From IMG/VR virus record IMGVR_UViG_3300010354_000534, positions 1 through 26,491 of that record: a stretch of 26,491 nt of DNA, one strand, 5' to 3'. This stretch comes from a virus. Positions 6,712 through 15,500 of this stretch are shown here, in pieces. A model generated the notes under the pieces. It had not been told where the DNA came from. It saw only the letters and a list, made by a program, of their open reading frames with translations, and searched no databases. Numbering within the stretch: the stretch's first letter is position 1; every line of letters begins with the position of its first letter. The position numbers were made by a program, and so were the translations under genes.

Positions 6712-7614
6712 ATGTCTTTCGCAGATCTTAAGCGCAAGTCCCAGAGCAATTTTGAGTTCCTTCAGAAGGAACTTGAAAAGTCCAGCAGCACTTCTGGTGG
6801 TGCCGACGAGAGGTTCTGGAAACCCGAACTTGACGCTTCTGGAAATGGATATGCAGTTATCCGTTTCCTTCCAGCTCCCGAAGGGGAGAATGTACCGTGG
6901 GCAAAAGTATATTCCCATGCTTTCCAGGGTCCTGGTGGGTGGTTGATTGATCAATGTCTTACTACAAAGGGAGAACAGTGTCCTATTTGTGCCGCTAATA
7001 ACAAACTATGGAATAGCGGAATGGAATCTGATAAAGAGATTGTTCGTCAACGTAAGCGTAAACTCTCTTATTATAGCAACATCTATGTTCTGAATGATTC
7101 AAAGCATCCAGACAACAACGGCAAGGTGTTCCTGTATAAGTACGGCAAGAAGATTCACGATAAAATTATTGCTGCCATGCAACCAGAGTTTCAAGATGAA
7201 ACTCCTATTAACGTATTTGATCTTTGGGAAGGTGCTAACTTCAAACTGAAGATTAAAACTGTTGCTGGTTATTGGAACTATGACAGTTCAGAATTTTCTG
7301 CTCCTATTGCTTTGAGTAAAGATGATGATAATCTTGAAGCAATTTGGAGGCAGGCACATTCTCTGGAAGCATTTACTGCTGCAGATCAGTTCAAAACTTA
7401 TGATGAACTTGAAAACCGTTTGTCGATTGTTCTTGGCAATAAGACAGCAAGTGCTTCTGCTGCCCGTCAACTTCAATACGAAGAAGATGAAGAACCGATC
7501 TCTACTTCTGTTGCTACCGCAACTCGTTCACGAGATGTAGATCTTCCTTCTTTTAAAACTGATGATGACGATGATGCACTCAGTTACTTCGCTCGTCTTG
7601 CAGAAGAAGATTGA
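6712..7614 (+). CDS. gp32: Single-stranded DNA-binding protein gp32
   Basis: This 300-aa homologue of T4 gp32 coats single-stranded DNA in replication, recombination and repair. It has the basic N-terminal cooperativity segment (SFADLKRKSQSNFEFLQKEL) and the zinc site His69, Cys82, Cys90, Cys93 (SHAF ... DQC ... EQCPIC). The OB-fold core includes YYSNIYVLND and GKVFLYKYGKKIHDKI, and an acidic C-terminal tail (DDDDALSYFARLAEED) in T4 contacts partner proteins. GAGGA lies 7 bases before the ATG. It has its own promoter at 6630-6658 and its own terminator, consistent with separate high expression. Confidence 0.96.
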   Translation: MSFADLKRKSQSNFEFLQKELEKSSSTSGGADERFWKPELDASGNGYAVIRFLPAPEGENVPWAKVYSHAFQGPGGWLIDQCLTTKGEQCPICAANNKLWNSGMESDKEIVRQRKRKLSYYSNIYVLNDSKHPDNNGKVFLYKYGKKIHDKIIAAMQPEFQDETPINVFDLWEGANFKLKIKTVAGYWNYDSSEFSAPIALSKDDDNLEAIWRQAHSLEAFTAADQFKTYDELENRLSIVLGNKTASASAARQLQYEEDEEPISTSVATATRSRDVDLPSFKTDDDDDALSYFARLAEED

Positions 7615-7621
7615 TACTAAC

Positions 7622-7645
7622 AAGGGGGCGTATGCCCCCTTTTTT
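7622..7645. terminator. Terminator between convergent gp32 and gp53
   Basis: AAGGGGGC (7622-7629) pairs with GCCCCCTT (7634-7641) around GTAT, with T continuing to 7645 on the + strand. In the minus direction the stem is followed by a weaker TTGTTAG tract, so it may serve both transcripts but works best for gp32. Confidence 0.88.
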
Positions 7646-8294
7646 ATACTCCAGTTTTCTTTAGTTTCCTAGAAACATAATCAGAACATTCTTTATAAAG
7701 ATTTGACTTCTGAAAATCCATTAAGAATGCTTGTAGATATTGTGGTTTCAATAACCAAATCTCTCGTTTGCTTTCGTTTATCTCTTGCTCGTATTCGAAT
7801 ATAGTTACTGGAGTGCATACAGAATTACCAGACACAACTTCTAGATTACCATTGTTGTAATATGTAAACACACCATCATAAAAATATTTGTCTACAATCA
7901 ATCCTTCTTTGAGCACTGGGAATCCATTATTATTATTTACTTCAATTGTTTTGTAATGTTTAATTGTCCCATATGGGTCATCATATTCTTTTTCGCAATG
8001 CTTTCTTAAATCATATTCGCTCAAAGGTAAAGCAAATAAAGGATTGATCATATTATTTGTGAGAACAATAATCCAATCCAAGAACGGATCACTGTATGCT
8101 TTTTCTGCAATACTATCTAAACGTTCTCCGTCTTGCACTGCATATTTTTTAAAGAATACTGAATATGAAAAGACATCTGGATTGACTTGATACCTTCTAA
8201 AGAAATTTTTTGCTACAATAAAATCCGAATTCGAAAATGGATACTGAATTGGTTTTAAATCGTATTCTATGTTTGGGATATTTGAAAAGTACAT
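7644..8294 (-). CDS. gp53: Baseplate wedge protein gp53
   Basis: This 216-aa homologue of T4 gp53 is the wedge component that joins neighbouring wedges around the hub. The N-terminal part carries PIQYPFSNSDFIVAKNFFRR, followed by a LysM-like stretch (YAVQDGERLDSIAEKAYSDP and then LDWIIVLTNNMINP) typical of gp53. It is the last gene of the leftward gp4-gp2-gp48-gp53 block, starting 1 base after the gp48 stop. T4 has the related order 2-4-53. Length is near the T4 protein (196 aa). Confidence 0.9.
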   Translation of the reverse strand: MYFSNIPNIEYDLKPIQYPFSNSDFIVAKNFFRRYQVNPDVFSYSVFFKKYAVQDGERLDSIAEKAYSDPFLDWIIVLTNNMINPLFALPLSEYDLRKHCEKEYDDPYGTIKHYKTIEVNNNNGFPVLKEGLIVDKYFYDGVFTYYNNGNLEVVSGNSVCTPVTIFEYEQEINESKREIWLLKPQYLQAFLMDFQKSNLYKECSDYVSRKLKKTGV

Positions 8295-8295
8295 C

Positions 8296-9543
8296 TTAAT
8301 ATGAAGCTCCCGATTCGTTTATTTCGTCTGCAAAAATTATCTTTGTTTCTTTAAATGCTACTGTTATTGAAGTTGAAACGGGAGTTCCATCTGCATCTCC
8401 AAATGTAGCATAAGATCCATCTGGGGTGTAATTAATATCAACATTTGATATGGCACATTGTTTGTACTGAGGTAATGATGGATGCACGGCATCTCCTTTC
8501 ATGAACGTCACTTGACATAAATTTGGTATTGTAATTAAATTAGGAGCAACAACAGTACCAAATAATGCTTGACCTCCAAAGGATGGAAGCATTGCCTTTT
8601 TAAATCGCTGACAAATTTTGCGGATGACCTTTGCTTCATTACCATCATGCGGTGTCATTTTAAATGTGAGAGAAAAATTTCTTAAATCTGGGGCTTCGTA
8701 CATCATCTCCACGTTTGGATTCACCACTGTACCAGATACTCCACCCATTAATTGATTTAAAGTTACACTACTATTCAGTCCTTTGTTAATTGCATCTACT
8801 GCTGTTTGGAATGCTTGAGTTTTTAACATTCCTTTTGCACTATCAATACCTGCTGTTATCGCATTACCATCGATGTCTGTTCCCATTACTCTGGCAAGTC
8901 CAGCAAAAGCTGTTCCAAATTGAGCTCCAGACCATCTGCCAGAAAATTGAGATTGTATGTCTTCTGGCATGTATAAAACTATGGGATCAAATGTTTTTTT
9001 CCCTCTGTTTCCTTGGTATAGTTTGTAACCAGCTGATGCTGTTAATGTTGGGTCTGCTACTGGAGTTCCATCTCCGCTACGACCTCTACCAAATGGAGGT
9101 TCATATTCAAAGAATTCAAACACCACATAGTCGGTATCTGGAGTCATTGATCTTGAAGAAGGATATCTTAAAGCTGCACCCGCAGCAGCACCTGCGCTGG
9201 GTTTTGGAATTGGGATAGAATTTATTGGTTCCCTTGGAGGAATGCCAGCAGGACCTAATAATGCCGCTGCTGCCGCTGCTGGCGTTGCTGGAGGGGGAGT
9301 TCCAACTGGACCAGCAGAAGTTATTCCTGAAATTTCTGCATCATATGTTGCTCTGGCAGAAGCTTGGTTTCTTGCTGCAGTAAATGATCCTGAACCAGAC
9401 GGAACTTCATTCACGACGTTTCCAGTTATTCGATCGTAAAATACCCCACTGCCAGAACTGAATTGCACATATCTAGTAGAGGCACCCCATGATCCTGGAT
9501 CTCCTCTACGATAAATTCCAGTTGCTGATGAAGCTGCTGCCAT
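8296..9543 (-). CDS. gp48: Baseplate tail tube cap gp48
   Basis: This 415-aa protein is the likely homologue of T4 gp48, which caps the baseplate hub and starts the tail tube. The C-terminal half carries VEMMYEAPDLRNFSLTFKMT and then EAKVIRKICQRFKKAMLPSF, with ISNVDINYTPDGSYATF near the end; this is the tube-protein-like fold seen in gp48/gp54. The N-terminal part contains an Ala/Pro-rich linker at about residues 75-125, probably disordered or surface-exposed. It overlaps gp2 by one base and lies 1 base before gp53. gp54 is the main alternative, but a better gp54 candidate is at 10859. Confidence 0.8.
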   Translation of the reverse strand: MAAASSATGIYRRGDPGSWGASTRYVQFSSGSGVFYDRITGNVVNEVPSGSGSFTAARNQASARATYDAEISGITSAGPVGTPPPATPAAAAAALLGPAGIPPREPINSIPIPKPSAGAAAGAALRYPSSRSMTPDTDYVVFEFFEYEPPFGRGRSGDGTPVADPTLTASAGYKLYQGNRGKKTFDPIVLYMPEDIQSQFSGRWSGAQFGTAFAGLARVMGTDIDGNAITAGIDSAKGMLKTQAFQTAVDAINKGLNSSVTLNQLMGGVSGTVVNPNVEMMYEAPDLRNFSLTFKMTPHDGNEAKVIRKICQRFKKAMLPSFGGQALFGTVVAPNLITIPNLCQVTFMKGDAVHPSLPQYKQCAISNVDINYTPDGSYATFGDADGTPVSTSITVAFKETKIIFADEINESGASY

Positions 9544-10388
9544 TACTTGACTCTCTTGATATCAGTTTTAGATTTTCCTTTAACTATTCGGTCTCCCAAG
9601 AGACGATCATTGTAGTATTGTTTCATTTCTTCCCAAACTAATTCTTTGTCGTAAGGAAATTTACCACCACCACGCATCAAAACAAAATCTTCAACTGGTA
9701 ACAACACTGCTGTTTCCCATTCTACTTTCGCTAAATCAAGAAAAAAACTTTCACACCTTTCGTTTAGATATTTATGTATGATTTTCTTGGGTATATCTAC
9801 TCTTCCATTTAAAATTTTCTGTATAATTTTCAATCTTTTCTGTGGCATAACGTAGTGTAAGTTGGCACCATAAAAATATTTACCAGCAACAGAAAGAACA
9901 TATACTAATGGAAACTTATCATAGTAAGGAAGAGATTCTGTTTCTGCTTTATAATTAAAGAATATTAAATGACCTTGATAAACTCTTTTAGTTCTTAAAT
10001 TTTCATCATGAAATTCTTCTCGATCTAAATTATCTAGAAGCTCTTGTTTAATTATTTTTTCTGGATCCTTTTTAAATTTTGATGCCAAGGAATTTAAATT
10101 TGTTTTATACCAAGATATACTTCTTGCTTTACCTCCTGCTTTTTCTTTCAGCAATTCGAAAATTGTTTTGAAAGATTGCTCTTCTTCTTCGAAAATTTTT
10201 AATAATTTTTGGATTAATTCTGGTTGGGTGAAACTAGAATAACTTTTAATTCCATATGTAGCAGCGAGAGCACGAATTTGGTCACGGGTATATTCTTCTA
10301 TTGGAAGTTCCTTACCTGTAAGGTGAGACCACTTATCGATATTGTTTTTAAAATTCTTTTTTGGTTGTAAATTATTTTTTGCTGCCAT
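9543..10388 (-). CDS. gp2: DNA end protector gp2
   Basis: This 281-aa protein fits T4 gp2 (274 aa), which binds the packaged DNA ends and protects them from host RecBCD on entry. The N-terminal part contains a SAP/Rho-N-like helical segment (YTRDQIRALAATYGI, then ELIQKLL) suited to DNA binding. The centre has GHLIFFNYKA and LPYYDKFPLVYVLS, a pattern I associate with the gp2 family. The C-terminal tail is basic (KGKSKTDIKRVK). It lies between gp4 and gp48 with 1-2 base spacing; T4 also pairs genes 2 and 4. Confidence 0.78.
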   Translation of the reverse strand: MAAKNNLQPKKNFKNNIDKWSHLTGKELPIEEYTRDQIRALAATYGIKSYSSFTQPELIQKLLKIFEEEEQSFKTIFELLKEKAGGKARSISWYKTNLNSLASKFKKDPEKIIKQELLDNLDREEFHDENLRTKRVYQGHLIFFNYKAETESLPYYDKFPLVYVLSVAGKYFYGANLHYVMPQKRLKIIQKILNGRVDIPKKIIHKYLNERCESFFLDLAKVEWETAVLLPVEDFVLMRGGGKFPYDKELVWEEMKQYYNDRLLGDRIVKGKSKTDIKRVK

Positions 10389-10389
10389 C

Positions 10390-10827
10390 TTATACCTTTA
10401 GATGATCTTCTGTTAGGATTATAAATTTCATTTGGCGATCCGCACAGAAATCTTTTGCTGCTTCCCACTTCGCTTGGTTTTTCATGAAAGTTAAAACCTC
10501 TCGTTTCCAAGCAACGGTTTTTCTTTTTGGAGTTGGTGATGGACCTTCTACTTGTTTCTTGGGTTTTACTTCCACCAAATATTTTTTACATTCTCCTGAT
10601 GAACTCTTTACTTTAATGTAAACATCTGGATAATAACGATGAACTCTACCATCTGTGGGACAACGGTATGGTATAATAATCTCTTCACTTCCCCACTCAA
10701 GAATATTTGCCGTTAAATCACAATAAACAAATAACTTTCTCTCCCACATAGATCTGTAGATTATACGAGTGGGATTGCCTTTATATTTTTGTGGATTTAC
10801 TGGTTTATAGATTCCAGAATAAGCCAT
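10390..10827 (-). CDS. gp4: Head completion protein gp4 (nuclease-like fold)
   Basis: This 145-aa protein is close in length to T4 gp4 (150 aa), which finishes the filled head before tail joining. The family hallmarks are GIYKPVNPQKYKG and IIYRSMWERKLFVYCD, then WGSEEIIIPYRCPTDGRVHR. It has a TnsA-like nuclease core: PDVYIKV (Asp68) and LVEVKPK (Glu86, Lys88). The frame is open to 11001, but the ATG at 10827 (MAYSGIYKP) matches the family start and avoids overlapping gp54. GGAG lies about 12 bases upstream. It is the first gene of the leftward block; no clear late promoter is seen for it. Confidence 0.9.
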   Translation of the reverse strand: MAYSGIYKPVNPQKYKGNPTRIIYRSMWERKLFVYCDLTANILEWGSEEIIIPYRCPTDGRVHRYYPDVYIKVKSSSGECKKYLVEVKPKKQVEGPSPTPKRKTVAWKREVLTFMKNQAKWEAAKDFCADRQMKFIILTEDHLKV

Positions 10828-10832
10828 AAATA
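10825..10832 (+). promoter_or_regulatory. Late promoter motif for gp54
   Basis: CATAAATA matches the NATAAATA late motif of T4-like cyanophages and lies 27 bases before the GTG start of gp54. Its first three bases are the complement of the gp4 start codon on the other strand. Confidence 0.55.
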
Positions 10833-10858
10833 AAGTTAAATCTCCAACTATATTTAGA

Positions 10859-11617
10859 GTGGCAGCATCTTCCTCAATCGCCAACTTCATAGCAGCTATA
10901 TCCGCCCAGGGCGGCATGTCCATGTCAAATGGATATGATGTAGAATTTAAATTTGGAAGTGCAACAAATGAACTAACAAAACTATTCAAATCTACAGGCA
11001 CATCTGGATTAGGAATAGACCCAGCTTCTGGTACTCCTTCAAATGGCGGATATCTATTAAAAGTTTTATGTGATGAAGCACAGTTGCCAAATGTTCAAGC
11101 AGCAACTGGTCAAATTAACGGTAGGTACTTGGGGGAAGGAACTGTAAACTATCCACACACAAGATTGTACAGTGACTTCTCTTTATCTTGGATGTGTGAT
11201 GCCAACATGCTTCCATTAAAGTTTTTAACTGTCTGGCACAGTTATATCTTTGCTGGTGATAGAGTTGGATTTACTCCTGACCCAAATAGTTCTGCTAGCA
11301 ACCTACCAAAATTTGTTAATGGTCAAAAATTAGAACAACTTAAAGGGGAGGCAGCAAGAATTCCTAACAGAAATGTTCGTTTAAAATTTCCTTCATCATA
11401 TGTTTGTAACGTTCAGATTACAAAGACCGAACGCTCAGCAAATGCACCAAATGGCAGAGCGTCTGCGACATATATTTTAGAAGATTGCTATCCATATTCT
11501 ATTGATGCAGTTCCATTATCTTATGGCACATCACAGATCACAAAGGTAAGTGCTAACTTCTATTACGCCAAGCAAACCGTAATCTTCAACAACATACCTG
11601 TGTCATTTAGAGGATAA
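10859..11617 (+). CDS. gp54: Baseplate tail tube initiator gp54
   Basis: This 252-aa tube-like protein is probably the homologue of T4 gp54, which sits on gp48 and starts tail tube polymerisation. An N-terminal helix (SSIANFIAAIS) leads into SNGYDVEFKFG, matching the helix-then-strand start of gp54/gp19 proteins. The remainder alternates strands (GRYLGEGTVNYPHTRLYSDF, KLFPSS-type loops, AVPLSYGTSQITKVSANFYY). The GTG start is chosen because it keeps the N-terminal helix and lies 27 bases after a late motif. ATG codons at 10916 and 10922 are alternatives. T4 gp54 is longer (320 aa). Confidence 0.75.
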   Translation: MAASSSIANFIAAISAQGGMSMSNGYDVEFKFGSATNELTKLFKSTGTSGLGIDPASGTPSNGGYLLKVLCDEAQLPNVQAATGQINGRYLGEGTVNYPHTRLYSDFSLSWMCDANMLPLKFLTVWHSYIFAGDRVGFTPDPNSSASNLPKFVNGQKLEQLKGEAARIPNRNVRLKFPSSYVCNVQITKTERSANAPNGRASATYILEDCYPYSIDAVPLSYGTSQITKVSANFYYAKQTVIFNNIPVSFRG

Positions 11618-11620
11618 ATA
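11613..11620 (+). promoter_or_regulatory. Late promoter motif for gp26
   Basis: GATAAATA fits the NATAAATA late motif. It overlaps the gp54 stop codon and lies 25 bases before the gp26 ATG at 11646. Confidence 0.5.
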
Positions 11621-11645
11621 ATATTACGAATTGATTTTAAAATAT

Positions 11646-12359
11646 ATGGCGTTACCTAAAATTGGTGTACCAAATTATGAGTTGGAGTTGCCTTCAACTG
11701 GTAAACATATTAAGTATAGACCGTTCCTAGTTAAAGAAGAAAAGGTTTTACTGTTAGCATTAGAATCTGAAGAAGAAAAACAAATTACTGCTGCAGTAAA
11801 AGATTTAATTAAGGGATGTGTTCTTTCTAGAATCAAAGTAGAAGAGTTGCCAGCTTTTGATTTAGAATATTTGTTCTTAAAAATAAGAGCAGCTGCTGTT
11901 GGTGAAATTATTACCATGAATGTAACCTGTCTTGATGATGGAGAGACAGTAGTAGAAGCTCAAATTGATATTAATGAAGTAGAAGTTTACAAACCAGAAG
12001 GGCATACAAATAAAATTATGATCGATGATTCCATTGGAATGATCATGAAGTATCCTAGTATGGATAGGTTTATTGAATCTGAATTTTTAAACAAAGATAT
12101 TAAAACGGAAGAAGTATTCGATTTCATTGCTGATTGCATTGAACAAGTATATCAGGGCGATGAAGTTTGGGATATGACTACTACCAGCAAGAAAGAATTG
12201 AAGGAATGGGTGGGAACATTTACTACAAAACAATTCGAGGAGATCAATAAATTTTATGAGACAATGCCTAAATTGAAGCATGAGTTTAAAGTTACAAATC
12301 CTAAAACCAAAGTAGAATCTACCTATACGATTGAGGGGTTACAATCTTTTTTCGCGTAG
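11646..12359 (+). CDS. gp26: Baseplate hub assembly protein gp26 (tail assembly chaperone candidate)
   Basis: This 237-aa protein matches the T4 gp26 family (T4_baseplate domain): MALPKIGVPNYELELPSTGK, IKYRPFLVKEEKVLLLALES, then the helical region with ETMPKLKHEF near the end. In T4, gp26 acts in baseplate hub formation. The ATG at 11646 matches the family start; the frame is open from a TTG at 11631. It terminates GLQSFFA, and the FF codons form a T_TTT_TTC slippery site. A fraction of ribosomes is expected to shift and continue into the next frame. The position directly before a tape-measure-like gene supports a chaperone role. Confidence 0.85.
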   Translation: MALPKIGVPNYELELPSTGKHIKYRPFLVKEEKVLLLALESEEEKQITAAVKDLIKGCVLSRIKVEELPAFDLEYLFLKIRAAAVGEIITMNVTCLDDGETVVEAQIDINEVEVYKPEGHTNKIMIDDSIGMIMKYPSMDRFIESEFLNKDIKTEEVFDFIADCIEQVYQGDEVWDMTTTSKKELKEWVGTFTTKQFEEINKFYETMPKLKHEFKVTNPKTKVESTYTIEGLQSFFA

Positions 12360-12385
12360 CACTCTTCCAAAATAGTTTGGAGGGG
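12347..12385 (+). promoter_or_regulatory. -1 programmed ribosomal frameshift signal
   Basis: The slippery heptamer T_TTT_TTC (12347-12353) is in register with the gp26 frame. An 8-base spacer follows, then a stem-loop: 12362-12371 pairs with 12376-12385 in 10 bp, including two G-U pairs, around a 4-base loop. Heptamer, spacer length and stem fit the canonical -1 signal. The gp26 stop codon (12357-12359) lies in the spacer. Confidence 0.8.
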
Positions 12386-12538
12386 TATTATAAAACTAAT
12401 TTTGCTTTAATGCAGTACCATAAATATAGCTTGAGTGAAGTTGAAAATCTAATACCTTGGGAAAGAGAAGTTTATACTTCTTTATTGATGCAGTATATTC
12501 AGGAAGAGAAAGCAAAACAAGAAGCAGCTAATCGATGA
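12353..12538 (+). CDS. Frameshift extension of gp26 (gp51 position; GT-like)
   Basis: This is a 61-codon open frame in -1 relation to gp26. After the shift it reads RVALFQNSLEGYYKTNFALM and later LSEVENLIPWEREVYTSLLM, ending in a charged helix EEKAKQEAANR. It has no start codon with a ribosome binding site: the only in-frame ATG (12410) follows GGAGGGG by a 24-base gap. Expression by frameshift is therefore favoured, giving a 297-aa fusion. The stop overlaps the start of the tape-measure-like gene (ATGA). Its place corresponds to T4 gene 51, and its form to the T part of lambda gpGT. Independent translation from 12410 (42 aa) is the alternative. Confidence 0.75.
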   Translation, partial: RVALFQNSLEGYYKTNFALMQYHKYSLSEVENLIPWEREVYTSLLMQYIQEEKAKQEAANR

Positions 12539-15500
12539 TACCCGATAATGCAATAAAACCAATAAGAAACCCCAACGGTAGAGATAATACAGAAATTGCT
12601 GTTGGAACTCTTATTGCTTATAGAGTTTTTCCGCAAACACAAGAAGGTATTCAACAGGCAAAGGATACTATTGCTGCTAATAATAATTGGGTAGTCCCTT
12701 CATTACTACCAGAATATTATGATGGTATTGATAGTGACTTGATGGTTGGAAAAGAGAATGATTCTATTAGAGCAATTCGTGAAACATTAAAACAATTTTA
12801 TGGATTGCTTTCTTCATCTGCTGGCACAGAAGAATTTATAGATACAACTGTATATACTCCAGCAGATAAATTTGTTGATGACGGTAAAGAATTTGCTTTA
12901 AAAATAGAAACTGATCTTGAAGATGCTTTAGAAAAAACATCTGACGAGATCATGGATTCTATTGATGAAATTCTTAGACAAGATCAGGAAAAGTTTGAAG
13001 AGTTTAAAAGAAAACAAGAAGAAGAGTTAAAGAAAAAAATTGAGAAACTCAATACACCAGAAAGAGTTTCCCAAGAACTTACAATAAAAATTCCCCCAGC
13101 TCATTATATACAGGGAACTGCTGGTAGATGGCAACCAGAATTTGAAAATGATATTGATCATGCCGTATACTTTGCTGGGAAATCTCCATTACCAAAGGGA
13201 GCAAAGCAACGAGAAGTTCTTGATTGGTTAAAAAGTTTAGGATTAACGTTTGAACAAATACATAGTCATCGTGAAAAAGTATTAGATCAAATTCGAAAAA
13301 CGATTGCCCTACCTGGAGTAGAAGAAGAATATCCATATGTTTATATTGATGCAGTAGATCAAGATTTTCAACTACGTGATAATGAAGAGGAAGAAAATCC
13401 TGAAGGACTTGATGATTTGTTAGGAGAGATACGAGATGAAACTGAGTTTGAAAAACAAGAACAAGAAGAGCAGGAAGAATTAGAAGAACAAGTAAGTGTT
13501 GCTGTAGATACTTTAGAGCAGGCCGATGAAGCAAAACAGGAAGTAATTGAAGAAGATTTACTAGATGATTTGCCCGACTCTGTTAAAGAATCTTTAATAG
13601 AGATTCTTAATAAAAGAAAAAGATCTACGAGCACCAAAGAAAAAAAATCTTCATCAATTACTAATGCAAAAATATATAATTTTCTAACAACAAATTTAAT
13701 TAAAATACAAAATCAATTTGAAAGTATAGACAGGTCTATTCAGAAACAAAACGAAATTCTTTCTGCGAATTTTGCTTCAACATCATCCATGATTCAAAGC
13801 ATGGAAGCACAGAATTCTCTGTTGATCGATAGGATTGATGCTTTAACACAAGAATATAAAAAGCAAAATCAATATCAAAAAGATTTACTTGATCAGCAAG
13901 AAAATATCGATGCAGAAAAAAGTTTAGAAAATATAAAAGATACTGCTGGAACTGAAGGGTTTGTTGATACAACTAAAGGTAACAAGAAAAAATCTGTACC
14001 GTCACATATAGCACAGTATTTTAAAAGACAAGCTTTAAGAAAATTATATAGAAAAATGCCAGGTGGATTGAGAAAGGCAAGAATTGGGTATAAAAAATTA
14101 CAAAGAAAACCACGAATATTAAGACAAAGAATTGCAGGACAGGTTTCTTCACGACTTCCTACATCTGTTCGAAAATCTATGTCAACGCTTTCTAAAGTAA
14201 AGGGAGCGGGATCTGTTGCAAGAAATCTTGGACCAGCGAAGTATGCATTTGCTGGAATGGAATATGCAGAAAGAAAGAAAGCGGGGCAAAGTAATTTACA
14301 AGCAACTGCTGGAGTAGGTGTTGGGTTGGCGGCAGCGTCAGCTGCTGGTGCAGCAGGTGCAAAGGGTGGTGCAATCATTGGAACATTCCTCGGTGGTCCT
14401 ATTGGCACAGCAATTGGAACTGTTGTCGGAGGACTTGGCGGTGCAATTATTGGTGGAATTCTTGGCAGCAAAGCTTCTGATGTTGTAACTGGTGTTCATG
14501 AAACTGGGGGAGAAACTAAACCAGGAATTGCTACGTTACATGGAACAGAACTTATCATAAACAAAAATAATCAAAACAATACAGAATTATATAATCCAGA
14601 AGCTACCATAGCAAGAGCACTTCTTGGCGCTACTGTTGGGTATGTTAATCAGGCTGGACCAGCAGCAGCATCGCTCACTCCAGTGATTAAACAGTTAGCA
14701 TCACCATTGATTAAACAATATGGTATGCCAAATATTCTAGTTCAAAGTGATTTTGGTGGTGCGATACCTCCATTAGAATCTACAATAAACGGAACAAAAA
14801 AACCTAAAACTGCTCAGGAAGAATTGTCGGAACTAGAAAGATCTTTATTAGAAGAACAAAATCCTCAAACGTTTGCAGAAAAACTTATGAAGATGCTGGA
14901 TCCAGAAGGAAGGTTCCAACAATTATTAAAGCAAATAGGAAGCGGAGATCCAAGTCCAGATGCATATGATGGTTCTGGTATTGTTGGAGATTTGAAAGGT
15001 AATATTGTCAATCCGATGGAAGCAGGAGAAATACAAGATTATCCTGGTGCTAAGTTTGGTGCTCCTAGAGAAGGAGGTAGGAAACATAAAGGAAGAGACA
15101 TTGTTGGAACACCTGGAATGAAATTTAGTGCTGCTTTACCTGGAACAGTGACTAATATTATTGAAGTTGCTGATCTTCCTGGTGGTGGGGTCAGTAAAGG
15201 AATATATGTTAAACATGATAATGGAATGGAAACCAGATATTTGCATGTGAAACCTTCTGTTAAGGTTGGGGATACGGTAAAAGCAGGACAAAAATTAGGA
15301 ACTATAACGGACACTGATAATATTAGTTCAGTACCTCATCTTCATTTTGAAGTCATAGTAAAAGGAACGCATGTAGATCCAGAACCTTTACTGAAGGGAG
15401 CATTTAAAATAAAAGATATCTCTGCTGGTAAAGTTCCTGGTCTGACAATAGAAAACTATGATGGAACTAAACCTCCAGAAAATAAACCCCAAGCAGCTCA

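Noticed and set aside
6647-6954. Two roughly 99-codon frames (+ and -) over the 5' part of gp32
   Set aside because: Both lie inside the well-identified gp32 coding region and have no family features.
10828-11001. 58-codon N-terminal extension of gp4 to an ATG at 11001
   Set aside because: It would overlap gp54 on the opposite strand, and gp4 homologues begin at the MAYSGIYKP-type start.
12419-12426. CATAAATA motif inside the frameshift extension
   Set aside because: It could serve the tape-measure-like gene, but it is 108 bases from that start, unlike the 20-27 base spacing of the others; treated as chance.
13893-14471. 192-codon minus-strand frame rich in Pro and Ala
   Set aside because: It is an antisense shadow of the glycine/alanine-rich stretch of the 1239-aa tail gene.
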